Below the pieces are notes generated by a model that worked only from the letters and a program-made list of their open reading frames with translations, was not told where the DNA came from and did no database searches. From the NCBI GenBank assembly GCA_026932425.1, contig JAIXKN010000012.1, positions 36,096 to 71,959 of the forward strand: a stretch of 35,864 nt of DNA. Reading direction: 5' to 3'. A program made the translations under genes and the position numbers. Positions 8,459 to 19,467 of the stretch are shown here, piece by piece (the first letter of the stretch is position 1; the number at the start of each line of letters is the position of its first letter). The DNA is from Burkholderiales bacterium. GTDB lineage: Bacteria > Pseudomonadota > Gammaproteobacteria > Burkholderiales > Burkholderiaceae_C.

Positions 8459-10147
8459 CTAGGCCAGTCCCACCACCCGCCCGTCGCCGTCGACGTCGAT
8501 GCGCTCGGCCGCGGCCACGCGCGGCAGCCCGGGCATCGTCGTGACGTCGCCGGCCAGCGCGACGACGAAGCCGGCACCTGCAGCCAGGCGCACCTCGTGA
8601 AAGTCGATCACCTGGCCTTCGATCGCGCCGCGCTCCTCAGGCTTGGTGCCGAAGCTGTACGGGGTCTTCGCGATGCAGACGGCCATCCCGCCGTAACCCT
8701 CGCGTTGCCAGGCCTCGAGCTGTTCGCGGACCTGGGCCGGTGCCTCGATGCGGGCGGCGCGGTAGACGCGCTGCGCGACCTTCTCGAGCTTGGTCCACAG
8801 CGGATCGGCGCTCTCGTAGACGAAACGCGGTGCGGTGTCCCCACCCGCCGGCTGCTGCAGCAGGCGCAGCAGCGCCTGCGCCAGCGTCTGCGCACCCGCA
8901 CCGCCCTCCGCCCAGTGGCGCGCCTCGATCACCTCGACGCCTTCCGAACGCCCCCATTCCTGCAGCAGCGCGCGCTCCTCCTCGTGGTCGTCGGCGAAGG
9001 CGTTGATCGCGACGACGCAGGGCAGGCCGTAGACTTCGCGCACGATCTGCACGTGCCGCTGCAGGTTGGGCAGGCCGCGGCGCAGCGCGTCGAGATCGGG
9101 CTCGGCGCGCCGCGCGCGCTCGTCGCCGCCCTGCCAGGCCAGCGCCCGGACGGTGGCCACGACGACCGCCGCGGCAGGCCACAGCCCGGCGCTGCGGCAC
9201 TTGATGTCGAGGAACTTCTCGGCACCCAGATCGGCGCCGAAACCGGCTTCGGTGAGCACGATGTCGGCCAGCCCGAGCGCAGCACGCGTGGCCATCACCG
9301 AGTTGCAGCCATGGGCGATGTTCGCGAACGGTCCGCCGTGCACGAACGCGGGCGTGCCCTCCAGCGTCTGCACGAGGTTGGGAGCCAGCGCATCCTTCAG
9401 CAGCACCGTCATCGCGCCCTGTGCCTTCAGGTCGGCGACGGTCACCGCACGGCCGTCGAATGTGCGCGCGACGACGATGCGCGCCAGCCGCGCACGCAGG
9501 TCCTGCAGCGACTCGGCCAGGCACAGCACCGCCATCACCTCGGAGGCCACGACGATGTCGAAGCCGGCCTCGCGCGGCACGCCGTGCGCCGGGCCGCCCA
9601 GGCCGGTGACGATGCGGCGCAGCGCGCGGTCGTTGACGTCGAGCACGCGCTTGAAGACGACGCGCCGCGGGTCGATGCCAAGCGCGTTGCCCTGATGCAG
9701 GTGGTTGTCGATCACCGCGGCGAGCAGGTTGTTGGCCGCGGCGATCGCATGGAAGTCGCCGGTGAAGTGCAGGTTGATGTCCTCCATCGGCAGCACCTGC
9801 GCGCGCCCGCCGCCGGTGGCGCCGCCCTTGCGCCCGAACACCGGCCCCATCGACGGCTGGCGCAGCGCGATCGCGACCTTCTGCCCGATGCGCTGCAATC
9901 CGTCGGCCAGGCCGATCGTCGTCGTCGTCTTGCCCTCGCCCGGCGGCGTCGGGGTGATCGCGGTGACCAGCACCAGCTTCCCGTCGGGACGCGAGGTCAG
10001 CGACTGCAGCAGCGGCAGCGGCAGCTTGGCCTTGTCGTGGCCGTAGGGGACGAGGTCGCCGGCGTCGATGCCCAAGCGCTGGCGCGCGATCTCCGCGATC
10101 GGCTGCGCTCGTGCCGCGCGGGCGATGGCAAGGTCGGTCAGGCTCAT
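8459..10147 (-). CDS. fhs: Formate-tetrahydrofolate ligase
   Basis: A 562-aa cytosolic enzyme that joins formate to tetrahydrofolate with ATP, giving 10-formyl-THF for one-carbon metabolism. The length is normal for the family. The nucleotide-binding loop TPTPPGEGKTTTTIGL contains Lys73. Other family stretches are RQPSMGPVFGRKGGATGGG, INLHFTGDFHAI, AANNLLAA and GGPFANIAHGCNS. The ATG at 10147 (MSLTDLAIARAA) has a GGAGAG ribosome-binding site just upstream; an ATG 33 bases earlier lacks family similarity. The MFS gene follows by 32 bases. The divergent small acidic gene starts at 10291, so 10148-10290 must hold promoters for both, although I see no strong consensus. Confidence 0.96.
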   Translation of the reverse strand: MSLTDLAIARAARAQPIAEIARQRLGIDAGDLVPYGHDKAKLPLPLLQSLTSRPDGKLVLVTAITPTPPGEGKTTTTIGLADGLQRIGQKVAIALRQPSMGPVFGRKGGATGGGRAQVLPMEDINLHFTGDFHAIAAANNLLAAVIDNHLHQGNALGIDPRRVVFKRVLDVNDRALRRIVTGLGGPAHGVPREAGFDIVVASEVMAVLCLAESLQDLRARLARIVVARTFDGRAVTVADLKAQGAMTVLLKDALAPNLVQTLEGTPAFVHGGPFANIAHGCNSVMATRAALGLADIVLTEAGFGADLGAEKFLDIKCRSAGLWPAAAVVVATVRALAWQGGDERARRAEPDLDALRRGLPNLQRHVQIVREVYGLPCVVAINAFADDHEEERALLQEWGRSEGVEVIEARHWAEGGAGAQTLAQALLRLLQQPAGGDTAPRFVYESADPLWTKLEKVAQRVYRAARIEAPAQVREQLEAWQREGYGGMAVCIAKTPYSFGTKPEERGAIEGQVIDFHEVRLAAGAGFVVALAGDVTTMPGLPRVAAAERIDVDGDGRVVGLA

Positions 10148-10290
10148 GATGGCTCTCCGGCGGCCGCTGGGAAAGCTCATTGTGTCCGCGCACCGGGTCG
10201 AACCCGAAGCAGGCTCATCCGCGGGGCGCGCGGCGGCCCGTCCCTAGAATCGAAGCTCTCCCCCTACCCCCGCGCCGCGCGAGCCTGCCC

Positions 10291-10605
10291 ATGGACCTGC
10301 AGCTTCCCATCAGCCTGACCGACGAGCTCGACGACGACGAGGTGCAGGCGCAGGGCGAACTCGACATGGCCAGCGGCGAGATCCGCAACGTGCGCTACGA
10401 GGATTACGACCTCGAGGCCGAGGGCCTGCCCGCGGCGCGCCCGGACTACGCCTTCACCGTCGGCCGTCTGGCCAAGGGCGACCGCGAGGTCGAGTTCAAG
10501 GTCGACGTCGACCGCGCCAGCGGGCGCTACTCGGTCTCGGCCAGCGAGCTGCTCGAGCTGAAGAACCGCGCCGCCAAGCTCTTCACCCAGCGTCCGGGGC
10601 ACTGA
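10291..10605 (+). CDS. Small acidic hypothetical protein
   Basis: A 104-aa protein I do not recognise. It is strongly acidic at the N-terminus (SLTDELDDDEVQAQGELD), then has a mixed central part (YAFTVGRLAKGDREVEFKVDVD) that reads like beta strands, and a basic amphipathic C-terminal helix (ELLELKNRAAKLFTQRPGH). There is no signal peptide or membrane segment, so it is probably cytosolic. The ATG at 10291 gives a compact protein; an in-frame ATG at 10180 would add a low-quality Arg/Pro-rich stretch. It is divergent from fhs and ends 7 bases from the convergent stop of the flavoenzyme gene, with no room for a separate terminator. Codon bias looks like a real gene. Confidence 0.65.
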   Translation: MDLQLPISLTDELDDDEVQAQGELDMASGEIRNVRYEDYDLEAEGLPAARPDYAFTVGRLAKGDREVEFKVDVDRASGRYSVSASELLELKNRAAKLFTQRPGH

Positions 10606-10612
10606 GGCGCGC

Positions 10613-13060
<2,448 letters not shown>

Positions 13061-13101
13061 CCAGGGTCTCCTGCGGACCGCCGCGAGCATGCGGCCGGGT
13101 C

Positions 13102-13131
13102 ATTCTGGAAGCGCCGCTTTCGGCGTGTCAA
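13102..13131 (-). promoter_or_regulatory. Promoter candidate for the aryl-CoA flavoenzyme
   Basis: On the minus strand a perfect -35 TTGACA (13126-13131) is followed after 18 bases by CAGAAT (13102-13107, 4 of 6 matches to -10). The spacer contains an inverted repeat, CGCCG-AAAG-CGGCG, placed where a repressor could block polymerase. The translation start is about 40 bases downstream. A dedicated promoter here would separate the gene from the EamA gene upstream. Confidence 0.5.
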
Positions 13132-13230
13132 TCGACGGGGACCCCGAAGCCCGAGCGTGCCGCTGCCCGCCAGGAGCGTTGCTCGGCGCTCGACCTGGCG
13201 CTCGGCCCGCCGTTCGGCAAGCGGTTGCGT

Positions 13231-14103
13231 TCAGGCCAGCCGCAGCGCAACGACGCCGGCCAGGATCGCGACCGTGCCGAACGCCCGCTGCAGGCCGAAG
13301 CGCTCCTGCAGCAATCGGGTGCCGAACAGGGTGGCAAAGAGCACCGAGGTCTCGCGCAGCGCTGCGATGCTGGCCACCGGCGCGCGCGTCATCGCCCAGA
13401 GCGCGATCGCGTAACTGCCCAGCGACGCCGCGCCGCCGATGGCGGCAAGCGGCGCGCGCGCGCACGCGTAGGCGAGCAGCGCGCCGCGCTGCGCGCGCTC
13501 GCGGCGCAGCAGCACGAGCAGCGGATACGGCAGCGCATTGAGCACGAAGAGCCAGAGCACGAAGCGCGTCGCCGCGCCGCCCGCGGCCACGTCGGCGCGC
13601 ACCCCGAGGCCGTCGACGAAGGTGTAGGTGGCGATGATGCCCGCGTTGCCGAAGGCAAACGCCAGCGCCTTGCCGTGGTGCAGCGTCTGCCCCGGATGCG
13701 ACAGGCCCACGAGCGCCACACCCAACGTGATGCCGAGCACGCCGCTCCAGGCGGCCGCGCTCGGCACCTCGCCGACGATGAGCGCGCTGCCCAGCGCCAC
13801 CAGCAGCGGCGCGAAGCCGCGCATGATCGGGTAGGTCATGCCGAGCTCGCCGTGCCGGTACGCGCCCACCAGCGCCAGGTAGTAGCCGAAGTGGACGAGC
13901 ATCGAGGTGCCGAGGTAGGGCCAGCTCGCGCGCTCCGGCAGCCCGCCGGCGAGCGCGAAGGGCAGCGCCACCAGCCCCGCCATCAGGATCACGAGCGCGT
14001 TGTCGACGCTCTTGTCGCCGGCGGACTTCACGAGCACGTTCCAGCCAGCGTGCATCGCGGCGCCGCACAGCACCGCGAGCACGATGCCCCAGCTCAAGCC
14101 CAT
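13231..14103 (-). CDS. EamA/DMT-family transporter
   Basis: A 290-aa inner-membrane protein with about ten hydrophobic segments in two similar halves, the EamA (drug/metabolite transporter) layout. Typical features are the first-helix AAMHAGWNVLVKSAGDK, MTYPIMRGFAPLLVALGSAL in the first half and ASIAALRETSVLFATLFG in the second, the repeated glycine- and proline-marked helix 4/9 pattern of the family. It starts 28 bases after the stop of the phosphate cotransporter gene on the same strand and is probably co-transcribed with it. The substrate cannot be assigned; members export amino acids, purines or other metabolites. The 170 bases between its stop and the flavoenzyme start hold the promoter candidate at 13102-13131. 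Confidence 0.82.
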   Translation of the reverse strand: MGLSWGIVLAVLCGAAMHAGWNVLVKSAGDKSVDNALVILMAGLVALPFALAGGLPERASWPYLGTSMLVHFGYYLALVGAYRHGELGMTYPIMRGFAPLLVALGSALIVGEVPSAAAWSGVLGITLGVALVGLSHPGQTLHHGKALAFAFGNAGIIATYTFVDGLGVRADVAAGGAATRFVLWLFVLNALPYPLLVLLRRERAQRGALLAYACARAPLAAIGGAASLGSYAIALWAMTRAPVASIAALRETSVLFATLFGTRLLQERFGLQRAFGTVAILAGVVALRLA

Positions 14104-14131
14104 GCCGCCGTCCGCACCCTGCTGCCCGCGC

Positions 14132-15802
14132 TCAGCGCACCCGCTCGTCGAGCGGGGCCACCTGCGACGGGCGGATGCGGGTGGTGGCGAGCACGCCCGC
14201 GTACTCCAGGATCGGGTAGGCGATCGAGCAGATGTGCGAGTTGATGCGCTTGAACTCGCCGATCAGGTCCAGGTGCAACGCGCTCGTCTCGATGCTCGGG
14301 CCGGTGTTGTCCTGCAGGCGCATCATGTGGTTGGCCGCGTACTCGCGCTCGAGCGCGCGAAAGCGCGCCTTCTCCTCGAGCAGGCGCTGCGCATCGCGCA
14401 CGTGGCCGTCGAGGAAGACGCTCATCGCCAGCCGCAGGTTGGCCAGCAGCCGCTCGTGCAGGTGGCAGAGCTCGGCCACGCCGGCCTCGGAGAAGCGCCG
14501 GCCCTTGCGGATCTTCTTGTCCTCCAGATCCTGCAGCACGCGCTCGATGCAGTCGCCGATCTGCTCCATGTTGATCGTGAAGCTGGCGATGTCGGTCCAG
14601 CGCCGGCTCTCGCGCTCGGAGAGTGCGTCGCGCGAGATCTGCGTCAGGTAGAACTTGATCGCGGTGTAGAGCTCGTCGACGCTGTCGTCCATGCGCCGCA
14701 GCCGCTCGGCGAGCTCGAGGTCGTTCTCGCGCATCACCGGCAGCACGCCGCGCAGCATCGTCTCGACGACGTCGGCCTGGTGCAGCGCCTCGCGCGCCGC
14801 GCAGCTGATCGCCAGGCTCGGCGTCTCCAGCGCCACCGGGTCGAGGTGGCGCGGCCCGTCGCCCTGGCCGAGCAGCTTGGGCTTGGGCAGCAGGCGCTCG
14901 GTGATGCGGGCCACCGGGCCGACGAAGCCGATGAAACACAGCGCCATCAGCACGTTCATGCCCAGGTGGAAGAAGACCACCTGCTGATGCGCGTCGGTGA
15001 CGTGGTTGCGCAGCAGCAGCTGCGCCTCGGGCAGCAGCGGCACGAGCAGCGCCGCCCCCGCCGCCTTGAAGACGAAGTTGCCCAGGGGCAGCCGCCGCAG
15101 CTCGGGGCCGCCGGTGGCGGTGACGATGATCGCGAGCAGGCCGCTGCCGACGTTGGCGCCCAGCACCAGGCCCAGCGCCATCGGCAGCGGCACCAGGTCC
15201 TGCGCCGCGAGCGTGGCGGTCAGCAGCACGATCGCCAGGCTCGAGTAGCTGAGCATCGCCAGCACCCCGCCCACCAGCATGTGCAGCATCACCTCGTCGG
15301 GCAGCGCCAGCAGCAGCGCCCGCACCGCCGGCGAATCGGTCATCGGCCGTGTGGCCGTCGTGATCAGCTGCAGCGCGAGCGTGATCAGTCCGAGGCCGAT
15401 CAGCACCCGGCCCACGCGCCCGAGCACGCCGCGCTCGCGCGCGACGAAGAAGACCACGCCGAGGAAGATCAGCAGCGGGCTCAGCCACGACAGGTCGAAT
15501 GAATAGACGAGCACGACGAGCGCGCTGCCGACGTCGGCGCCCAGCATCACGGCCAGGCCCGCGGTCGTGTCGACCAGGCCCGTGCCGACGAAGCTGGCGA
15601 CGATCAGGCAGGTCGCGGTGCTGCTCTGCACCAGGCCGGTGACGCCAAGCCCGGCGAGCGCGGCCGAGATGCGGTTGCCGAAGCTGCGCGCCAGTAACTG
15701 GCGCAGGTTCTCGCCGAAGAGCCGCAACATGCCGGTGCGCACGTTGTGGATGCCCCAGACGAGGAGGGCGATGGCGGCGAGCAGGTTGAGGAGATGGATC
15801 AC
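14132..15802 (-). CDS. Na+/phosphate cotransporter with PhoU-like tail
   Basis: A 556-aa inner-membrane protein of the Na/Pi cotransporter family (NptA/YjbB-like). The N-terminal 310 or so residues hold two inverted Na_Pi_cotrans repeats. The first carries the expected GLVQSSTATC motif; the second has LSYSSLAIVLL where QSS is usual. The glycine-rich MLGADVGSALVVLVYS and LVLGANVGSGLLAIIV pairs mark the two repeats. From about residue 350 on, a soluble helical region resembles PhoU (RMDDSVDELYTAIKFYL, TDIASFTINMEQIGDCIERV). The family moves phosphate across the membrane with sodium, and E. coli YjbB works as an exporter. The direction here is unknown. It is the first gene of a likely two-gene unit with the EamA gene, and is divergent from the amidotransferase gene. 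Confidence 0.87.
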   Translation of the reverse strand: MIHLLNLLAAIALLVWGIHNVRTGMLRLFGENLRQLLARSFGNRISAALAGLGVTGLVQSSTATCLIVASFVGTGLVDTTAGLAVMLGADVGSALVVLVYSFDLSWLSPLLIFLGVVFFVARERGVLGRVGRVLIGLGLITLALQLITTATRPMTDSPAVRALLLALPDEVMLHMLVGGVLAMLSYSSLAIVLLTATLAAQDLVPLPMALGLVLGANVGSGLLAIIVTATGGPELRRLPLGNFVFKAAGAALLVPLLPEAQLLLRNHVTDAHQQVVFFHLGMNVLMALCFIGFVGPVARITERLLPKPKLLGQGDGPRHLDPVALETPSLAISCAAREALHQADVVETMLRGVLPVMRENDLELAERLRRMDDSVDELYTAIKFYLTQISRDALSERESRRWTDIASFTINMEQIGDCIERVLQDLEDKKIRKGRRFSEAGVAELCHLHERLLANLRLAMSVFLDGHVRDAQRLLEEKARFRALEREYAANHMMRLQDNTGPSIETSALHLDLIGEFKRINSHICSIAYPILEYAGVLATTRIRPSQVAPLDERVR

Positions 15803-15828
15803 GTGGGCCTTGCACCCGGCGCCGCACA

Positions 15829-15847
15829 GGGGCCACCGGGTGGCCCC
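15829..15847. other. Hairpin in the leader of the phosphate transporter
   Basis: GGGGCCAC (15829-15836) and GTGGCCCC (15840-15847) pair perfectly around a 3-base loop, in the gap between the divergent phosphate transporter (start 15802) and amidotransferase genes. It could be a leader hairpin of the minus-strand mRNA or an operator. Nothing shows which. Confidence 0.3.
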
Positions 15848-15939
15848 CGATGTTAGTGATTCCTCCGCCGGAAAAGGCGCGTGGGGGCGATCATGAACGC
15901 CGTCCGGCGCGCATAATGCGCGCGCCGAACCCGATCCCC

Positions 15940-16740
15940 ATGCCTGCGCCCCCGCTGCTCGTCGGCGTCTCCGCCCGCATCTACTACCCCGGCAGCCAGG
16001 GGCCGCTGCCGGGCGTCTTCACCAAGACGCTGCACTACCTGGAGCAATCGGTCGCGCACTGGGTGCTCTCGGGCCACGCGATGGCGGTGATGGTCCCGGC
16101 CGTCACCAAGGACAGCATCGTGCAGCGCAGCGACCTGGACCTGGACGATTACGCGCAGGCGCTCGACGGACTCGTGCTCCAGGGCGGCAACGACGTCGCG
16201 CCCGAGTTCTACGGCGAGCAGCCGCTGCGGCCCGAATGGGCCGGCGACGCGGTCCGCGACCGCTACGAGATCGAGCTCATCCGAGCTTTCATCAAGGCCG
16301 GCAAGCCGGTCTTCGGCGTCTGCCGCGGCTTCCAGTTGCTGAACGTGATGCACGGCGGCACGCTGTGGCAGGACATCGCGACGCAGCGCCCCGACTCGCG
16401 CGCGCACCGCGAGCTCGGGCAGTACGAGCGGCATTTCCACGCGATCCGCATCGAGCCGGGCACGCGGCTGGCCGAGCTCTACCCCGGCGTCGGGCTCACG
16501 CGCGCCAACAGCATCCACCACCAGGGCATCAAGGACCTCGCGCCGGGCTTCGTCGTCGAGGCCCGCTGCCCCGACGACGGCATGGTCGAGGCCTTCCGCC
16601 GCACCACGCCCGGCGCCTACGTCGCCGGCGTGCAGTGGCACCCGGAGTTCCACGACCCGAAGGACCCGCAGACCATCGACGACACGCCGATGTTGCGGGA
16701 CTTCCTCGACGCCTGCCGCTCAGCGCGCCAGGCACGCTGA
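15940..16740 (+). CDS. Class I glutamine-amidotransferase-like hydrolase (peptidase C26)
   Basis: A 266-aa cytosolic protein of the gamma-glutamyl-gamma-aminobutyrate hydrolase (PuuD-like) group, which cleaves gamma-glutamyl amide bonds. The catalytic triad is visible: Cys128 in FGVCRGFQLLNV, His234 and Glu236 in VQWHPEF. LVLQGGNDVAPEFYGE is the family's early glycine motif. RANSIHHQGIKDLAPGF is also characteristic of the group. I chose the ATG at 15940; an in-frame ATG at 15916 would add eight residues and falls on GCATAATG, which looks like a -10 box, so the later start is preferred. Neither has a clear ribosome-binding site. No putrescine-pathway genes lie nearby, so the natural substrate is uncertain. 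Confidence 0.85.
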   Translation: MPAPPLLVGVSARIYYPGSQGPLPGVFTKTLHYLEQSVAHWVLSGHAMAVMVPAVTKDSIVQRSDLDLDDYAQALDGLVLQGGNDVAPEFYGEQPLRPEWAGDAVRDRYEIELIRAFIKAGKPVFGVCRGFQLLNVMHGGTLWQDIATQRPDSRAHRELGQYERHFHAIRIEPGTRLAELYPGVGLTRANSIHHQGIKDLAPGFVVEARCPDDGMVEAFRRTTPGAYVAGVQWHPEFHDPKDPQTIDDTPMLRDFLDACRSARQAR

Positions 16741-16764
16741 GCCGCCCCCCGCGCCGGCGGCGGC
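16741..16764. terminator. GC hairpin between convergent genes
   Basis: GCCGCC (16741-16746) can pair with GGCGGC (16756-16761 or 16759-16764) between the stops of the amidotransferase and diguanylate cyclase genes, which are 25 bases apart. There is no T-run. It may serve both directions weakly. Confidence 0.3.
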
Positions 16765-16765
16765 T

Positions 16766-18607
16766 TCAGGATTCCTGCAGCTGGGCCGGCGAGCGCGGCT
16801 CCCGCTGCGGCACCGCCGGCAGGGCGCGTACGGATTCGGATTCCCCGCGGCCATGCCGGCGCAGGCAGCGACGCCCGTCCTGCTTGCCGGCGTACATCGC
16901 GGCGTCGGCCTGCGAGAGCAGCAGGCTTGCCTCGTTGCCATCGAGCGGCGCCAGCGCGTAACCGATCGTGATGCCGACCTCGCAGTCCTGCCCGCGGACG
17001 ACGATCGGCGTCGCGACCGCGGCGAGCAGACCGCAGCCCAGTTCCTGCGCGTCGCCTTCGTCCCGGATCGACTCGGCGAGTACGACGAATTCGTCCCCGC
17101 CGAGCCGGGCGACGACGTCGCCCGCGCGCAGGCAGCGCTGCAGCCGCTGCGCAACCTCCACCAGCAGCTCGTCGCCGGCCTCGTGCCCGAGGCGGTCGTT
17201 GACCGCCTTGAATCCGTCCAGGTCCAGCATGTAGAGCGCGAGCAGGCGCGTGGCCGCCGGGCGTCCGTCGGCAGGCGTGGCCTCCGGGGCCAGGGCACGG
17301 GTGAGCGCATCGAGCAGGCCGCGGCGGTTCAGCAGCCCGGTCAGCGGGTCGGTGTAGGCCAGCGCGCGCAGGTGCAGGCGGTCGCGCTCGGCCAGCTCGG
17401 CAGCGTCGCGCAGGGCGCGAACGCGCAGCGAGAGCACGCGCACCCAGACGAGCATCTCGATCGTCATCGCGAACTGGAAGAGCTGCTGCGTCCAGAAGTT
17501 CGCGCTGATCCACCCGCGCAGCAGCGCCGCGATGCCGAGCGCGCCGACGAGCGAAGCGCTCCAGCCGACGAGCAGGCTGCGCGCGGTGGCGCTGCCGCGG
17601 CGCGCCTGGATCAGCGCGGGCCGCAGCGCCAGCAGCATCGGCAAGGGGCCGAGCATCGTCACCGCCGTCTGCGTGAAGCCGTAGGAGCTCGCGCCGGTCA
17701 GGGCGAGCACGATCACGACGGCGCCGGCCGCCGAGACCGCGTACAGCAATCGCGTCATCCACCGGTGCTCGTGGGCCAGACCCAGCGCGTTGGCGAAGAA
17801 GGGACCGCTCGCGACGATGCTCACCGCCACGCTCAGCGGCGCGATCAGCAGCATCAGCCCGGTGTGCCGCTCCCACAGGTGCTGCTGGCCGATCCCCGAG
17901 AAGGCCGTGAAGAACACCGCCATCCCGAGGAGGATCAGGCTGTAATACGCGAACAAGGGGTCGCGCAGGCTCAGTCCGTTGCTCAGCGAATAGGCCAGCA
18001 GCGCGACCATCACGCCGAGCATCAGCCCCTGCACGATCTGGCCCCTGGCCTCGTGCCGCCAGAAGCCGTCGCCACGGTAGAAGCCCAGTGGCACCACCAT
18101 CGACGACTGGCTGCGCACGCGCAGCAGCAGCTCGTAGCGGGCACCGGCGCGCAGGTCGAGCTCCACCGCATGCGTGCGTGCCGGGATCGGGCGTGCCGAG
18201 AAGGGCTGGTCGTTGCCGAGCCGTCGCTGCATCACGACCACCCCGCCTTCGAGCAGATGGAAGTCGGCACGGTTGAGCGTCGGGTACTCGATCTCGAAGA
18301 ACCAGCGCCCGCCCTCGCGCACGCGCACCGGCAGCAGCAGCCAGACGCTGTCGTCGCGACGGCCCAGGTTCCCCGAAGGCGACGCGGGAGGAACGAATTC
18401 GGAACGGCGCGCCAGCACATCGGCGAGCTGCAGCCGGTGCGAGGGGTCGCTGAGCATCGTCGCCGCGCCGAAGGCATCGACACGGTCTTTCTGGCCGTGG
18501 AGCACGAGTTCGGGCGCAGCGCCCACCCCAACCACGGCGCCCACTGCGCCCGCTGCCGATCCCAGGCAGAGCAGGAGCAGGGCGAGGAGGCGCAACAGCA
18601 GCGGCAT
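16766..18607 (-). CDS. Membrane diguanylate cyclase (7TMR-DISM + GGDEF)
   Basis: A 613-aa signalling protein that should make cyclic di-GMP from two GTP. It starts with a signal-peptide-like hydrophobic stretch (about 1-25). A periplasmic beta-rich domain of the 7TMR-DISMED2 kind follows (about 35-175; DDSVWLLLPVRV, WFFEIEYPTLNRADFHLLEG), then seven membrane helices (about 190-395), a short coiled-coil (RDAAELAERDRLHLRAL) and a GGDEF domain. The domain has the intact catalytic motif GGDEF at 503-507 and an intact product-inhibition site RAGD at 494-497, five residues before it, so it is probably active and feedback-inhibited. DPLTGLLNRRG marks the domain start. No EAL domain is present. The periplasmic ligand is unknown. 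It is convergent with the amidotransferase gene. Confidence 0.93.
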   Translation of the reverse strand: MPLLLRLLALLLLCLGSAAGAVGAVVGVGAAPELVLHGQKDRVDAFGAATMLSDPSHRLQLADVLARRSEFVPPASPSGNLGRRDDSVWLLLPVRVREGGRWFFEIEYPTLNRADFHLLEGGVVVMQRRLGNDQPFSARPIPARTHAVELDLRAGARYELLLRVRSQSSMVVPLGFYRGDGFWRHEARGQIVQGLMLGVMVALLAYSLSNGLSLRDPLFAYYSLILLGMAVFFTAFSGIGQQHLWERHTGLMLLIAPLSVAVSIVASGPFFANALGLAHEHRWMTRLLYAVSAAGAVVIVLALTGASSYGFTQTAVTMLGPLPMLLALRPALIQARRGSATARSLLVGWSASLVGALGIAALLRGWISANFWTQQLFQFAMTIEMLVWVRVLSLRVRALRDAAELAERDRLHLRALAYTDPLTGLLNRRGLLDALTRALAPEATPADGRPAATRLLALYMLDLDGFKAVNDRLGHEAGDELLVEVAQRLQRCLRAGDVVARLGGDEFVVLAESIRDEGDAQELGCGLLAAVATPIVVRGQDCEVGITIGYALAPLDGNEASLLLSQADAAMYAGKQDGRRCLRRHGRGESESVRALPAVPQREPRSPAQLQES

Positions 18608-18963
18608 GAAGGGGCAAAGAATCCAGGCACGCGACCGTGCCGCCGCAGGCGTCGGGCACGCGATGCCGGGAGCGGGGCGCGGTCGCCTCGGTTATCGGCA
18701 GGCGGGCCCAGCGCTTGATCGCGCGAAGGCCGTGCATGCGCCTTGCACCGGCCCCGCGCTGCCGCGATCGGCAGCGGGCACGAGCCTGCGTGACCGAATC
18801 CACGCACGGCAGCGGGCTCGGCGTCGGCGGTGTGATCGTCGGCAAAACCTCGCGTCGCGCCGGCCGCTTGCCTGCCCGCGCATTGCGCGAGCGCAAACGG
18901 CCGCCTGCACGCTCTTCCTAGAGTCGGGTCATCGTTGCCTGGCCCCTTGCAGGAGGTGTGACC
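18608..18963. other. Intergenic region, diguanylate cyclase / universal stress protein
   Basis: A 356-base gap between divergent genes. I find no reading frame with convincing protein character and no RNA gene. TTGCGC-GA-GCGCAA (18883-18896) is a short dyad upstream of the stress-protein gene, and AGGAGG (18951-18956) is that gene's ribosome-binding site. No clear -35/-10 pair is seen for either gene. Confidence 0.4.
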
Positions 18964-19401
18964 ATGTACCAACGCATCCTGGTGCCCGTCGACGGGTCGG
19001 CGCTGACCGAGCGCGCGATCCAGGCCAGCATCGGCCTGGCGCAGCAGCTCGGCGCGGCGATCACCGGCTTCGTCACCGCCCAGTGCCCTTCGGCTGGCCG
19101 CGCGCGAGCGCACGCGAAGCCGCAAGCGGTCGACGAAGAAGACGCGCTGACCCCCGCGCACGCGCGCGAAGTGCTCGAGCGCTTCGCCGCGGCAGCGCAG
19201 GCCGCGGGCGTGCCCTTCGAGGGGCATCATGTGCAGGTCGAGCATATCGACGAGGCGCTGCTGGCCGAGGCCGAAGGGCGCGGCTGCGACCTGATCGTGA
19301 TGGTCACCGAAGGCCGCGGCCCCTTCGGCGAGTTCCTCTACGGCTCGCAGACCAAGGCCGTGCTCTCGGGCAGCAAGCTGCCGCTGCTGGTGCTGCACTG
19401 A
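18964..19401 (+). CDS. Universal stress protein (UspA family)
   Basis: A 145-aa single-domain USP protein, the normal length. It opens with the family signature MYQRILVPVDGSALTERAIQ and ends with the nucleotide-binding loop GRGPFGEFLYGSQTKAVLSG followed by KLPLLVLH. The G-x2-G-x9-G spacing of ATP-binding USPs is only approximately kept (GRGPFGEFLYGS). The ATG at 18964 lies seven bases after a perfect AGGAGG, which decides against the in-frame GTG at 18958 inside the spacing region. USPs are cytosolic dimers induced by starvation or stress; partner and role here are unknown. It is followed by a strong hairpin shared with the convergent transglutaminase-like gene. Confidence 0.92.
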   Translation: MYQRILVPVDGSALTERAIQASIGLAQQLGAAITGFVTAQCPSAGRARAHAKPQAVDEEDALTPAHAREVLERFAAAAQAAGVPFEGHHVQVEHIDEALLAEAEGRGCDLIVMVTEGRGPFGEFLYGSQTKAVLSGSKLPLLVLH

Positions 19402-19419
19402 GCGGCCCGATGCCGGGCT

Positions 19420-19457
19420 GCGCCGGGCACGCCCGACGCGGCGCGGGCGTCCGGCGC
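19420..19457. terminator. Bidirectional hairpin between convergent genes
   Basis: The left arm (19420-19435) and right arm (19444-19457) form a 14-bp GC stem with one 2-base bulge and an 8-base loop, between the stops of the universal stress protein and the transglutaminase-like gene. There is no T-run on either side. It is a plausible shared terminator. Confidence 0.5.
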
Positions 19458-19467
19458 GTCTGATTCG

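Noticed and set aside
18637-18921. A 94-codon plus-strand frame between the diguanylate cyclase and universal stress protein genes
   Set aside because: Arg/Ala-rich with no ribosome-binding site and no family; it crosses the promoter region of the stress-protein gene.
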